From: an uncultured Bacilli bacterium
Lineage (GTDB): Bacteria; Bacillota_I; Bacilli_A; RF39; UBA660
Length of the DNA stretch: 43,799 bases
NCBI GenBank assembly: GCA_947629815.1
Contig: CANRFG010000007.1
Coordinates: 1 to 43,799 of the forward strand
Direction of reading: 5' to 3'
Position numbers and translations under genes: made by a program. The notes beneath the pieces were generated by a model. It worked only from the letters and a program-made list of their open reading frames with translations. It was not told the origin of the DNA and did not search any database. Positions 5,388 to 13,260 of the stretch are shown here, in pieces. The first letter of the stretch is position 1. Each line of letters starts with the position of its first letter.

Positions 5388-6148
5388 GTAATTGAACCAC
5401 CTTTGATTTTATCTATAGACATATTATCATATAATTTATTTATACAATTTTTTTTGATTATGAAAGTAGTTCCATGGTCATATATTTGACCAAATTTTTT
5501 CCCTGATTTGTATACACCTATTTTGAATGAAACTCCAATATTACCACTTTTTATTAGTGACAAAAATGTATCAAAATTTTTAAACTTATAAAAATTTATA
5601 TTATTGTATTTAAAATATTTAATACCATTAATTTTTTTTCTATCAGCTTCAATAACTGCTAAATTTGTTAATTTACGTTCTATTTTTTCAATAAGCAAAT
5701 CAAAACTCCATGCAGTCTTATCATCTATTAATTCATAATATTGATTAAAAACTAATAATTTTAATTGTTTTTTTTCTTTATCTATATGCAAACTGAAATG
5801 AAAATTTTCAACATAATGACTAACCTTGTTATAGTATATTGGCATTTGAAATATTTTAAATTGTGGCATATTTTTATCAGGGTATGAATATAATTCATGA
5901 ATCCTTTTTATTTCAAATAAATAACTATCAGGTGTCGCACTGAATAATGATATTGTTCCTTTTTTGTATGGACCATGTACTTTTATTTCTATACCCTCAT
6001 AATCTGGAATTTCAAAATTTTCTATTTCTTTACCAAGTAGTTTTTCAAAAGTTATTCCAATGGCGCCATTTCCATTGCCTAGACTTTTTATCCAACCCAT
6101 TTTTTTGATTTCTATAAATTTTTCATATAAATCTATAAAGTTATTCAT
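5381..6148 (-). CDS. MvaI/BcnI-family (MutH-like) restriction endonuclease, orphan
   Basis: A 255-residue protein. Near the N-terminus, GNGNGAIGITFEKLLGKE then PDYEGIEIKVHG gives the D-x4-E-x-K core (Asp49, Glu54, Lys56) shared by MvaI, BcnI and MutH. The MvaI and BcnI enzymes cut CC(W/S)GG-type sites; the target here is unknown. A clear AGGTG ribosome site precedes the ATG. No methyltransferase or other restriction gene lies in the window, so it is either solitary or its partner was lost or lies elsewhere. It sits beside the tRNA-Pro element, in accessory DNA. Confidence 0.7.
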   Translation of the reverse strand: MNNFIDLYEKFIEIKKMGWIKSLGNGNGAIGITFEKLLGKEIENFEIPDYEGIEIKVHGPYKKGTISLFSATPDSYLFEIKRIHELYSYPDKNMPQFKIFQMPIYYNKVSHYVENFHFSLHIDKEKKQLKLLVFNQYYELIDDKTAWSFDLLIEKIERKLTNLAVIEADRKKINGIKYFKYNNINFYKFKNFDTFLSLIKSGNIGVSFKIGVYKSGKKFGQIYDHGTTFIIKKNCINKLYDNMSIDKIKGGSITC

Positions 6149-6275
6149 TTATTTCACCTCAAATACAATATACAACATATTTTTTATCTTTCCTTTAGTC
6201 ATATTAAAAATTATAGTTATTAATCTAATTATTTATTTTCATATAGAATATTTTTAATTTAAAATTTTATTTAAT

Positions 6276-6317
6276 AAAAAAATGCACAAACTTTTTAATG
6301 TTAAATGTGCATTTTTT
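6276..6317 (-). terminator. Terminator of XRE repressor gene 1
   Basis: ATGCACA / TGTGCAT stem with a ~17-base loop and T-runs on both sides (minus: TTTTTTT), about 50 bases past the repressor stop. Confidence 0.65.
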
Positions 6318-6363
6318 AATATTAATTAATTTTTGGGAAATAATAAGAGTATTAACTACTTAA

Positions 6364-6594
6364 TTATAATTCTTTTCTATTTATATTATCAGAAGTTAAA
6401 ATTATTTCTTTATTTATGAATCTAACTTCAAATCCACAATGTTTAGAAATCATTTCAACAGTTTTATAATTAGGCTCAAATTTAGAATTTTCATATTGTG
6501 AGATAGTATTTTGAGGTATACCTGTTAGCGCTGATAATTCTTTCTGAGTTAACCCTTTTATTTTCCTCATAGTTTTAAGTATCTTTCCAATCAT
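6364..6594 (-). CDS. XRE-family transcriptional regulator 1
   Basis: A 76-residue one-domain helix-turn-helix protein: MRKIKGLTQKELSALTGIPQNTISQYENSKFEPN is the classic HTH_3 core. The tail ILTSDNINRKEL is nearly identical to that of the neighbour at 6681, so the two are recent paralogues. GGTGATTTT ATG gives the start. Two TATCT-N7-AGATA dyads lie directly upstream. It has no sensor or protease-sensitive domain, so it likely acts as a dimeric repressor of its own promoter and neighbours. Confidence 0.85.
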   Translation of the reverse strand: MIGKILKTMRKIKGLTQKELSALTGIPQNTISQYENSKFEPNYKTVEMISKHCGFEVRFINKEIILTSDNINRKEL

Positions 6595-6614
6595 AAAATC
6601 ACCATCAAAAATAT

Positions 6615-6662
6615 TATCTCATTTAAAGATATAAAATTCTTGAATTATCTTATTAGCAGATA
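6615..6662. promoter_or_regulatory. Operator pair upstream of XRE gene 1
   Basis: Two dyads TATCT-N7-AGATA at 6615-6631 and 6646-6662, centres 31 bp apart (about three helical turns). Confidence 0.65.
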
Positions 6663-6680
6663 TATAATATTTATAAAATA

Positions 6681-6911
6681 CTATAATTCTTTTCTATCAA
6701 TGTTATCAGATGTTAAAATACAATCATTATTCTTGAATTCAATTTGAAATCCACAAGCTTTAGATATTTTTAATATCATTCCATAAGTTGGTTGTATTTT
6801 ACCTGTTTCATATTGAGATAAAGTATTTTGTGGAACACTTATGGCGCTTGATAATTGAGATTGCGTCATATTATTCATCTTTCTCATAGTTTTTAAAATT
6901 TTTCCTATCAT
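6681..6911 (-). CDS. XRE-family transcriptional regulator 2
   Basis: A 76-residue paralogue of the preceding regulator, with the same N-terminus (MIGKILKTMRK) and C-terminus (ILTSDNI-RKEL) but a diverged recognition helix (VPQNTLSQYETGKIQP). The track's GTG start at 6920 falls inside the Shine-Dalgarno (AAAGGTG); the ATG at 6911 gives the same length as the paralogue. Two TATCT-N7-AGATA sites lie upstream, between it and the divergent 90-aa gene, so it probably controls both. Confidence 0.85.
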   Translation of the reverse strand: MIGKILKTMRKMNNMTQSQLSSAISVPQNTLSQYETGKIQPTYGMILKISKACGFQIEFKNNDCILTSDNIDRKEL

Positions 6912-6933
6912 AATTATCACCTTTCGACTAGAT

Positions 6934-6981
6934 TATCTCAAGACTAGATAGAATATTGTCGTATTATCTATAATTAAGATA
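6934..6981. promoter_or_regulatory. Operator pair between XRE gene 2 and the 90-aa gene
   Basis: TATCT-N7-AGATA at 6934-6950 and 6965-6981, again with centres 31 bp apart. The right site lies just upstream of the divergent gene at 7015. Confidence 0.65.
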
Positions 6982-7014
6982 GTTAATATTTATATATGAA
7001 TCAAAGGAGGAAAA

Positions 7015-7287
7015 ATGAAAGAATATTTAAAAGATTGTTTAGTGAATTATATTTTAAAAAATTATGATAAGTATAAAAAAGAAGGATTTATTATATGGGC
7101 TCATGACGATTATTATAGAATAAAATATAATCATAAGATATATAAAGTTAGTATAATAAATGAAAATGAAAAATTATATTGGAAACTAAGACCTTATAAT
7201 AAATCATATTTTACAACAGAGATAAAAGATTATAATTCATTTGAAAATGTTATATTCGCTATAAAAGAAAACGATAAAATTTTTTAA
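7015..7287 (+). CDS. Unknown 90-aa protein divergent from the repressors
   Basis: No family recognised. The protein is rich in Tyr, Lys and Asn (DDYYRIKYNHKIYKVSI...LYWKLRPYNKSY) with no membrane segment. It has a strong AAAGGAGG ribosome site and its own terminator, so it is well set up for expression. It is the only gene next to the repressor operators on the plus strand and is therefore the likely regulated target. A phage early protein or a toxin-like role is possible but unproven. Confidence 0.6.
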   Translation: MKEYLKDCLVNYILKNYDKYKKEGFIIWAHDDYYRIKYNHKIYKVSIINENEKLYWKLRPYNKSYFTTEIKDYNSFENVIFAIKENDKIF

Positions 7288-7302
7288 TTTTATCGTTTTA
7301 TT
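7269..7302 (+). terminator. Terminator of the 90-aa gene
   Basis: AAACGATAAAATT / AATTTTATCGTTT, a 13-bp stem overlapping the stop codon, followed by TATT. Confidence 0.7.
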
Positions 7303-7348
7303 AAACAATTAAAATTATTGATTTTTTTTATACCTCATATAAAATAGT

Positions 7349-7370
7349 AGAAAGATTAAAAAATCTTTCT
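7349..7370 (+). promoter_or_regulatory. Leader hairpin before the holin-like pair
   Basis: AGAAAGATT-AAAA-AATCTTTCT, a perfect 9-bp stem ending close to the Shine-Dalgarno GAAGGAAG. It could be an operator or a translation-control hairpin. Confidence 0.45.
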
Positions 7371-7388
7371 TAGAAGGAAGTTGATAAA

Positions 7389-7694
7389 ATGCAAATATGG
7401 GTTGGTTTAATATGTACTGTTGCCGGTATAATAATAAGCTCTGCTACTTTTTACATTAATCAAAAAACAAGGGTAAAAAATGATATAACTTCAAATGCAG
7501 AAAGAAATATAAGATTAGAAGTAAAAATAGATAATATTCATAATAATTTAAATCAAATAATGGTGGAACAAAAAGAAATATCAAATGTATTAAATAAGTT
7601 AAATGAAAAAGTTGCGTTACTTGAACAATTTATGAATGAGCTAGAAAAAAGAATAAATAGATTAGAAAGCGCAAGTGATATGAAAAATGGTTAA
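7389..7694 (+). CDS. Membrane-anchored coiled-coil protein (XhlA-like)
   Basis: 101 residues. An N-terminal membrane helix (WVGLICTVAGIIISSATFYI, about 4-23) is followed by a long heptad-like region (IDNIHNNLNQIMVEQKEISNVLNKLNEKVALLEQF). This layout resembles XhlA-type holin partners of phages and PBSX-like elements, though in those the membrane helix is usually C-terminal. It overlaps the next gene by 8 bases, so the two are surely co-translated. Confidence 0.55.
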   Translation: MQIWVGLICTVAGIIISSATFYINQKTRVKNDITSNAERNIRLEVKIDNIHNNLNQIMVEQKEISNVLNKLNEKVALLEQFMNELEKRINRLESASDMKNG

Positions 7695-8025
7695 TATAAC
7701 AACAACTTTATATATGATATTATTACTAGGAATTACAGTGTTAATAAATACAATTTTAGGAGTACTTATTGCTTCTTCAAACAAAGAATTTAATATTAAA
7801 AAATTATTATATGGAATATTAAAATCAATTATAGTAGCAATTTGTTTATTTTTATTTACTCTTACATTAGAATTACTTCCTTTAGTGTTATCTAAAGTAA
7901 ATATACAAATACCAGATGGAATACCTGAAGTAATAGAAATCGTTGTTACATGTTTAACTGCTTATAAAAAATATGCTTTAGACTGCTTTGAAAAATTTAA
8001 ACTTATTTTAAATGGTACAATATAA
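7687..8025 (+). CDS. Holin-like small membrane protein
   Basis: 112 residues with two to three predicted membrane helices (about 7-30, 42-70, and possibly 80-95) and a short charged tail, similar in size and layout to phage holins of the LL-H type. It overlaps the preceding coiled-coil gene and lacks its own good ribosome site. No endolysin, tail or capsid gene is nearby, so this is a prophage remnant or a domesticated export pore. Confidence 0.5.
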   Translation: MVNITTTLYMILLLGITVLINTILGVLIASSNKEFNIKKLLYGILKSIIVAICLFLFTLTLELLPLVLSKVNIQIPDGIPEVIEIVVTCLTAYKKYALDCFEKFKLILNGTI

Positions 8026-8089
8026 AATAAAAATTATTGTAAGTATAATAAAAAACAAATAACTGCAAAAAATATTAAAGGTGATTATA

Positions 8090-9025
8090 GTGAAAATAAG
8101 ACTAGGTTATGTGGCACTTTCAAAAACATTGGATATAACATCATCCAAAACAATTACATATACCAATTATTTAAAAGAAAAAAATATAGAAAAAATATAT
8201 GAAATAATAAATGAAAATTTAGAAAATTTATATAGCATTTTAAACTATAATTTAAAAAATAATATACATTTTTATAGAATGAGTTCTAAATTAATACCAC
8301 TTGTAAATTTAGAAGGAGTAGATTTTGATTATATAAATAAATATAAAGATAAATATAAAAAAATATCTAAAATAATAAATGAAAATAATATGAGAGTAGA
8401 TTTTCATCCAGACCAGTTCACTATTTTAAATAGTACAAAAAAAGAAGTAGTAGAAAATACAATTAAAATATTAGAACATCACTATAAATTATTAGAAGCA
8501 ATGAATATTAAAAATAAAATAATAGTTTTACATTTAGGTAGTAGTGTCTTTGGAAAAGAAAATTCAATAAAAAGATTTATAAACAATTTTAATAAATTAC
8601 CAAAACATATTACAAATTGTATAGCGCTTGAAAATGATGACAAAATATATAATATTGAAGATATAATCAATGTATCAAAACAATTAGATATACCAATCGT
8701 GTTAGACATACATCACCATAACTGTAATAATATAAAATCTATAGAATATTACCTTGATGATGTCATTAAATCTTGGAAGTATGAAAATCCCAAAATTCAT
8801 TTTTCCACCCCCAAAAATAAAACTAAAAAAGACTTTAGAAGTCATAATGAATATATAAATGTTGATGATTTTATAGATTTTATAAATATATTAAAAAAAT
8901 ATGATAAAGATATAGATATAATGTTAGAAGCAAAAGGAAAAGACGAAGCATTATTTAGATTGGTTAGATTGTTAAAATATAAAACAAATTTTAAATTTAT
9001 TGACGAAACTACATTTATAGTTTAA
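8090..9025 (+). CDS. uvsE: UV damage endonuclease UvsE/UvdE
   Basis: A TIM-barrel metal-dependent endonuclease that nicks DNA 5' of UV photoproducts. About 311 residues, the usual length. Family motifs: RLGYV at the start, FHPDQFTIL, LHLGSSVFGKE, ALENDDK, LDIHHHN, HFSTPKN and MLEAKGKDEAL, carrying the metal-binding His, Glu and Asp residues. I prefer GTG 8090 over GTG 8081, because the latter lies inside the Shine-Dalgarno AAAGGTG. Such repair enzymes are common in spore formers. The GDPD gene follows after 24 bases and may be co-transcribed. Confidence 0.92.
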   Translation: MKIRLGYVALSKTLDITSSKTITYTNYLKEKNIEKIYEIINENLENLYSILNYNLKNNIHFYRMSSKLIPLVNLEGVDFDYINKYKDKYKKISKIINENNMRVDFHPDQFTILNSTKKEVVENTIKILEHHYKLLEAMNIKNKIIVLHLGSSVFGKENSIKRFINNFNKLPKHITNCIALENDDKIYNIEDIINVSKQLDIPIVLDIHHHNCNNIKSIEYYLDDVIKSWKYENPKIHFSTPKNKTKKDFRSHNEYINVDDFIDFINILKKYDKDIDIMLEAKGKDEALFRLVRLLKYKTNFKFIDETTFIV

Positions 9026-9049
9026 TACATATAATATATTGGTGATTAG

Positions 9050-9670
9050 ATGTTTATAGCGCATCGAGGAAATGGAAAACATAAATTTTTAGAAAATACT
9101 AAGGAAGCTATTATTAATGTTTTAAATGAAGATGTTGATGGAGTAGAATTTGATATTAGAATGACTAAGGATAAAAAATTTGTAATACATCATGACCCAA
9201 TAGTAAAAGGATTAATAATAAAATTTACTAAATTAAAAGATTTAAAAAAAATATATTTAAAAGATAATATAAAAATATCTACATTGCAAGAAGTTTTAAG
9301 CAAATTAAAAACTGATAAAAAAATATTAATAGAAATAAAATCCGAATTAGATGATTATGATTTAATTACAAAAAATTTATATAACATATTAAAAAAACAT
9401 AAATTGAACATATATTTATGCAGTTTTAATAAAAAAGTAGTTGATAGTTTAATTTCAAAATTCGATAAAGTAGGATTAATAGTAGGATATTATATAAATA
9501 AAGATGACTTAATAAATAGTTATAATTACAATATAATACATTATGATTATAGGAATAAAATAGATAAAACTAAAGAAACTTTTATATTCACAATAAATGA
9601 TAAAGATAAATTAAAAAATATAAATTATAAATCAAATATAATTACAGATAGGTACTATTTAATCAAATAG
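9050..9670 (+). CDS. Glycerophosphodiester phosphodiesterase family protein
   Basis: 206 residues, GDPD TIM-barrel. Catalytic and metal signature intact: AHRG (His and Arg at the start), GVEFDIRMTKD (Glu and Asp) and HHDP (general acid His). The family hydrolyses deacylated phospholipids to glycerol-3-phosphate plus an alcohol. There is no signal peptide, so it is cytoplasmic. Converges with, and overlaps by 12 bases, the next minus-strand gene. Confidence 0.88.
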   Translation: MFIAHRGNGKHKFLENTKEAIINVLNEDVDGVEFDIRMTKDKKFVIHHDPIVKGLIIKFTKLKDLKKIYLKDNIKISTLQEVLSKLKTDKKILIEIKSELDDYDLITKNLYNILKKHKLNIYLCSFNKKVVDSLISKFDKVGLIVGYYINKDDLINSYNYNIIHYDYRNKIDKTKETFIFTINDKDKLKNINYKSNIITDRYYLIK

Positions 9671-10123
9671 TACTTTTTCTATTATTACTGTTGAATTTTC
9701 ATCTATTTGTTTGATTATTTTTCTTACTTTATTTTTATTTTTTCTTTTTGTTAAAATTACCATTTTATCAGCCTCATTAAGTTCTATTATTTTATAATTG
9801 TTTGTAATTAAAATATTTTTAATTTTATTCTTTAATTTTGAATTTATAACACATGTAATCATAATGTTTCCCATGGCCATTTTTTGTTCTATTAAACTTC
9901 CAATATAAGAACCAATAGAAGAACCTAATATAAAAGCAATAGCCTTAAAATAATCTTTATTTATATCTATTATTACAATACTTGTAGTTACAATCCAAAC
10001 AATAGATATAAATACTTGCAATATAGCGCCCATTATTTTTCTTCCATTAGCAACTACTATTACTCTAAGCGTACCTAAAGCACTTTCTATAACCTTTGAT
10101 AAGAATATAAAAAAATATATCAT
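9659..10123 (-). CDS. UPF0316/DUF2179-type membrane protein
   Basis: 154 residues with three N-terminal membrane helices and a soluble C-terminal half, like the YebE/UPF0316 family. Motifs: ESALGTLRVIVVANGRK near the N-terminus and GSSIGSYIGSLIEQKMA after the third helix, both family-like. Function unknown. It overlaps the spoIID-like gene by an ATGA start-stop junction, so the two form a two-gene operon. Confidence 0.8.
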   Translation of the reverse strand: MIYFFIFLSKVIESALGTLRVIVVANGRKIMGAILQVFISIVWIVTTSIVIIDINKDYFKAIAFILGSSIGSYIGSLIEQKMAMGNIMITCVINSKLKNKIKNILITNNYKIIELNEADKMVILTKRKNKNKVRKIIKQIDENSTVIIEKVLFD

Positions 10124-11292
10124 ATACTAACTCCTGTATAATAATGTTTTAAAATTTGTATATAGTTATATCCCATCTTTGCCATTTCGTTTGCGCCATA
10201 TTGACTCATTCCAATGCCATGACCATATCCATGTGTTGTAATAGTTACACTATTATTATCAATGTCTATACTAAAATCAGTAGAATATAATTTTAGAAGT
10301 TTTTTGAATTCGATACCTTTGTATATTTTATTATTAACTATTATATTTTTAACTCTTCCAGATTTATTTCGTGTTATTTTATATTTAATTGATTTTTGTA
10401 CATTTAATCCTAGTAATGTACAAAATTCTTCTATTGAAAAATTAACTTTATTTTCAAATGATTTGGAATTTTTATCAAAACTGCTATCAACACTTTTTAA
10501 ATATGGTATATACTTTCCCAATACATTTATGCTATCTTCTGTTTTACCATTACTTATAAGGTGGTAAATCGCATTTATATAATTATTTTTATATTTTATT
10601 ACTTGACCTTTTGTAGTAGTAACTGCTTCTTTTATTTTTTTATAATATTTGTTAAAATTTTTCTCCCATTGTAATTTTAATTGTGATATATCTTTATAAC
10701 TTTGAGTTGAAAAAACTTTAAATTTTTTATTTTCATGAATATTTTTAAGTGCATGTGTTCTGCAAACAACTGCTTGTGCCTTAAGGGCTTCAATGTTAAA
10801 TGTCGCAGGCATTTGTGAACTTACTACACCTATTATGTAATCTTCTAATTTTAGTTTAAGTATATTACCATTATTTCTATACAATGTAACTATAATTTCA
10901 TTATTTTGTTTTACATTTGTCTTTTTGTTTACATCATTTTTGCGTTCATTTTCAAAAATATTACCTTTTACCTTACTATTACATTGTATATTTATTTCAT
11001 AATCTGTTAAATTATTGTTATTAAAATCATGAATTATAATTTTTGTAATATAATCATATACTGCTTTTTGACTCAAACTTTCTATTTTAAGTGGATTTAT
11101 AAGTAGTGTACAAATTATTATTCCAGATGATACAATAAAAATTTTTTCCCCTTTAAAATTTATATTTTTTATAAACTTTTTAATTGTTAAAAATAAAGTT
11201 TCTTTTTTTTTATTTTCAAATTTATTGAAGTCAATATATAAAAATAAAATGTCTTCATTTTTTTGCTTTATTATTTTATATCCACTAATCAT
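10120..11292 (-). CDS. spoIID: SpoIID/LytB-domain protein (stage II sporulation protein D)
   Basis: About 390 residues. The SpoIID domain occupies the C-terminal two thirds: LEDYIIGVVSSQMPATFNIEALKAQAVVCRTHAL and the closing HGYGHGIGMSQYGANEMAKMGYNYIQILKHYYTG, which holds the lytic transglycosylase signature. A membrane helix near residue 60 (KIFIVSSGIIICTLLI) anchors it. In sporulation SpoIID cuts denuded glycan strands during engulfment. The ATG at 11292 follows GGTGAT. No spoIIM or spoIIP is nearby. Confidence 0.88.
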   Translation of the reverse strand: MISGYKIIKQKNEDILFLYIDFNKFENKKKETLFLTIKKFIKNINFKGEKIFIVSSGIIICTLLINPLKIESLSQKAVYDYITKIIIHDFNNNNLTDYEINIQCNSKVKGNIFENERKNDVNKKTNVKQNNEIIVTLYRNNGNILKLKLEDYIIGVVSSQMPATFNIEALKAQAVVCRTHALKNIHENKKFKVFSTQSYKDISQLKLQWEKNFNKYYKKIKEAVTTTKGQVIKYKNNYINAIYHLISNGKTEDSINVLGKYIPYLKSVDSSFDKNSKSFENKVNFSIEEFCTLLGLNVQKSIKYKITRNKSGRVKNIIVNNKIYKGIEFKKLLKLYSTDFSIDIDNNSVTITTHGYGHGIGMSQYGANEMAKMGYNYIQILKHYYTGVSI

Positions 11293-11468
11293 AGAAATCA
11301 CCAATTTTATTATTTGTAAAAAAGTAAAAAAAATACAATTGTTATTAATATTAAGGTATATTGTAATTAATTTAATTTATTGTGCATAAATTTATTACAT
11401 GGAAAAATAAAAAAAGTATTAAAAAATGTCGAAATTTGTGATATCATTATATAGTAGAGGTGATTGTT

Positions 11469-13184
11469 ATGGATTCAATATTATTGATACTTATTACAAT
11501 ATATGTAGTTGCCGTAGTTTCATCTGTATTAGTTCTTAATATTATACAAAATTATAAAAGTTCTAAAGTTAGAAAGCGTTTAGATGCATTAGAAATACAA
11601 AAAAATGAAATAAATAGTATGCCTATCGCACCTGAACTTTCTAAACTTGAAGCATTTTTAAAAAATGAAAAATTAGAAGGTATGTATTCTGAATGGAAAG
11701 ATAGACTTAATGATATTAAAGATAATCAAATACCTAAAATAACTGAAATGATTATTGAAACTGACTTTGTTCTAAGTCAAAAAGATTATAAAAATGTTTT
11801 ACATAAATTAGCTAAGCTTGAACTTGAACTTTGCAAAGTTCAAACAGATTCTACAAATTTACTTGATGAGATTAAAGAAATAACAGGTAGTGAAGAAAAA
11901 AATCGAGCAATAATTACTGATTTAAAATCACAATATAGGCAATTATATACTAAGTTTACTGAAACAGAAACTGAATTTGGTGATATAGCTAAACCTGTAC
12001 ATTTACAATTTGAAAAAATATCAAAGAATTTTGAGGCTTTTGAGCAAGCCATGGAAAATAATGAATATATAGAAGTTACTAAAATAATTAGGTCAATTGA
12101 CGATATGCTTAAACATATGCAAACAATAATTGAAGAAGTACCTGCTATTGTTGTTATGGCAAATAGTGTAATTCCAAATAAAATAAAAGATTTACAGGCA
12201 GAATATAAAAAAATGGTAGAAGCAGGCTATCCACTTGATTATTTAAATGTTGAATATAATATAGAAGAAGCAAATAAAAAAATAAAAGAAATTGTAGATA
12301 ATGCAAAAGTATTAAATTTGGAAGATGGATTATTTGAACTTAAAGTATTGCTTGAATATTTTGATTCAATGTTTAATGATTTTGAAAAGGAAAAAATTGA
12401 TTGTAGTAACTATGATGAAACAAACAACAAATTTAAAAATAAATTAAGAAAACTTGATGAATTAATGAAAGATATTTTCTCTCAAATAAATGACATAAAA
12501 AATATTTATAATTTATCACCAGAGGATATTAAATTACTAGAAGATTCAAGAGTAGACTTAGATAAATTAAAAGATGATTATAAGTTACTTATGGACCATA
12601 CAAGAAATAATACTTTTGCTTTTTCAAAATTGACTAGAGAAATAGATAACTTATTTAATCGATTAATTGTAATAGAAGATAGAGTTGATAATACATTAGA
12701 TGTAATTGGTGGAATGAGAGAAGATGAAGCAAGAGCAAGACAACAATTAGAAGAGATAAAAACAATACTTAAAAATTCAAAAAATAAAATTAGAGAATAT
12801 AATTTACCTGTTATTCCAAAAGTATACTTTGTCGAACTTAAAGAAGCACAAGCAGCAATTAAAGAGATAATCAAAGAACTTGATAAGAAACCAATAACTA
12901 TAGAAACTTTGAATACAAGAGTTGATACTGCAAGAGATTTAGTTTTAAAGCTATTTACTAGAACTAAAGAAATGATGAAAACAGCTATGTTTGCAGAAAT
13001 GGCTATTGTTTATGGAAATAGATACAGAAGTTCTATTGAGGACTTAGATAAATGTTTATCAACTTCAGAAATGTTATTTTTTAAGGGAGAATATAAAAAA
13101 TCTTTAGAATTAAGTATAAATTCTTTGAATAGAATAGAACATGGAATATATGATAAACTTTTAAAACTATATGGTGTTGAATAA
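11469..13184 (+). CDS. ezrA: Septation ring formation regulator EzrA
   Basis: 571 residues: one N-terminal membrane helix (about 3-25), then almost pure alpha-helical, spectrin-like coiled coil to the end, the EzrA layout and length. EzrA restrains and organises FtsZ rings at the membrane in Bacilli. ATG 11469 follows AGAGGTG; the track's GTG lies inside that ribosome site. TGTCGAA, a Spo0A-box-like heptamer, occurs at 11427. The stop is overlapped by a terminator-like stem. Confidence 0.9.
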   Translation: MDSILLILITIYVVAVVSSVLVLNIIQNYKSSKVRKRLDALEIQKNEINSMPIAPELSKLEAFLKNEKLEGMYSEWKDRLNDIKDNQIPKITEMIIETDFVLSQKDYKNVLHKLAKLELELCKVQTDSTNLLDEIKEITGSEEKNRAIITDLKSQYRQLYTKFTETETEFGDIAKPVHLQFEKISKNFEAFEQAMENNEYIEVTKIIRSIDDMLKHMQTIIEEVPAIVVMANSVIPNKIKDLQAEYKKMVEAGYPLDYLNVEYNIEEANKKIKEIVDNAKVLNLEDGLFELKVLLEYFDSMFNDFEKEKIDCSNYDETNNKFKNKLRKLDELMKDIFSQINDIKNIYNLSPEDIKLLEDSRVDLDKLKDDYKLLMDHTRNNTFAFSKLTREIDNLFNRLIVIEDRVDNTLDVIGGMREDEARARQQLEEIKTILKNSKNKIREYNLPVIPKVYFVELKEAQAAIKEIIKELDKKPITIETLNTRVDTARDLVLKLFTRTKEMMKTAMFAEMAIVYGNRYRSSIEDLDKCLSTSEMLFFKGEYKKSLELSINSLNRIEHGIYDKLLKLYGVE

Positions 13185-13201
13185 CTATATAGTTTTTTAT
13201 T
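13167..13201 (+). terminator. Terminator of ezrA
   Basis: AACTATAT / ATATAGTT stem followed by TTTTTT, overlapping the ezrA stop. Confidence 0.65.
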
Positions 13202-13260
13202 GTTTAGTAAATCAAATTGTGTTATAATTCTATAATAGAGTAAGCATGGGAGGTGAGCCT

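Noticed and set aside
6060-6257. 65-aa plus-strand ORF over the endonuclease start
   Set aside because: Antisense to the real gene start, hydrophobic by composition, no ribosome site.
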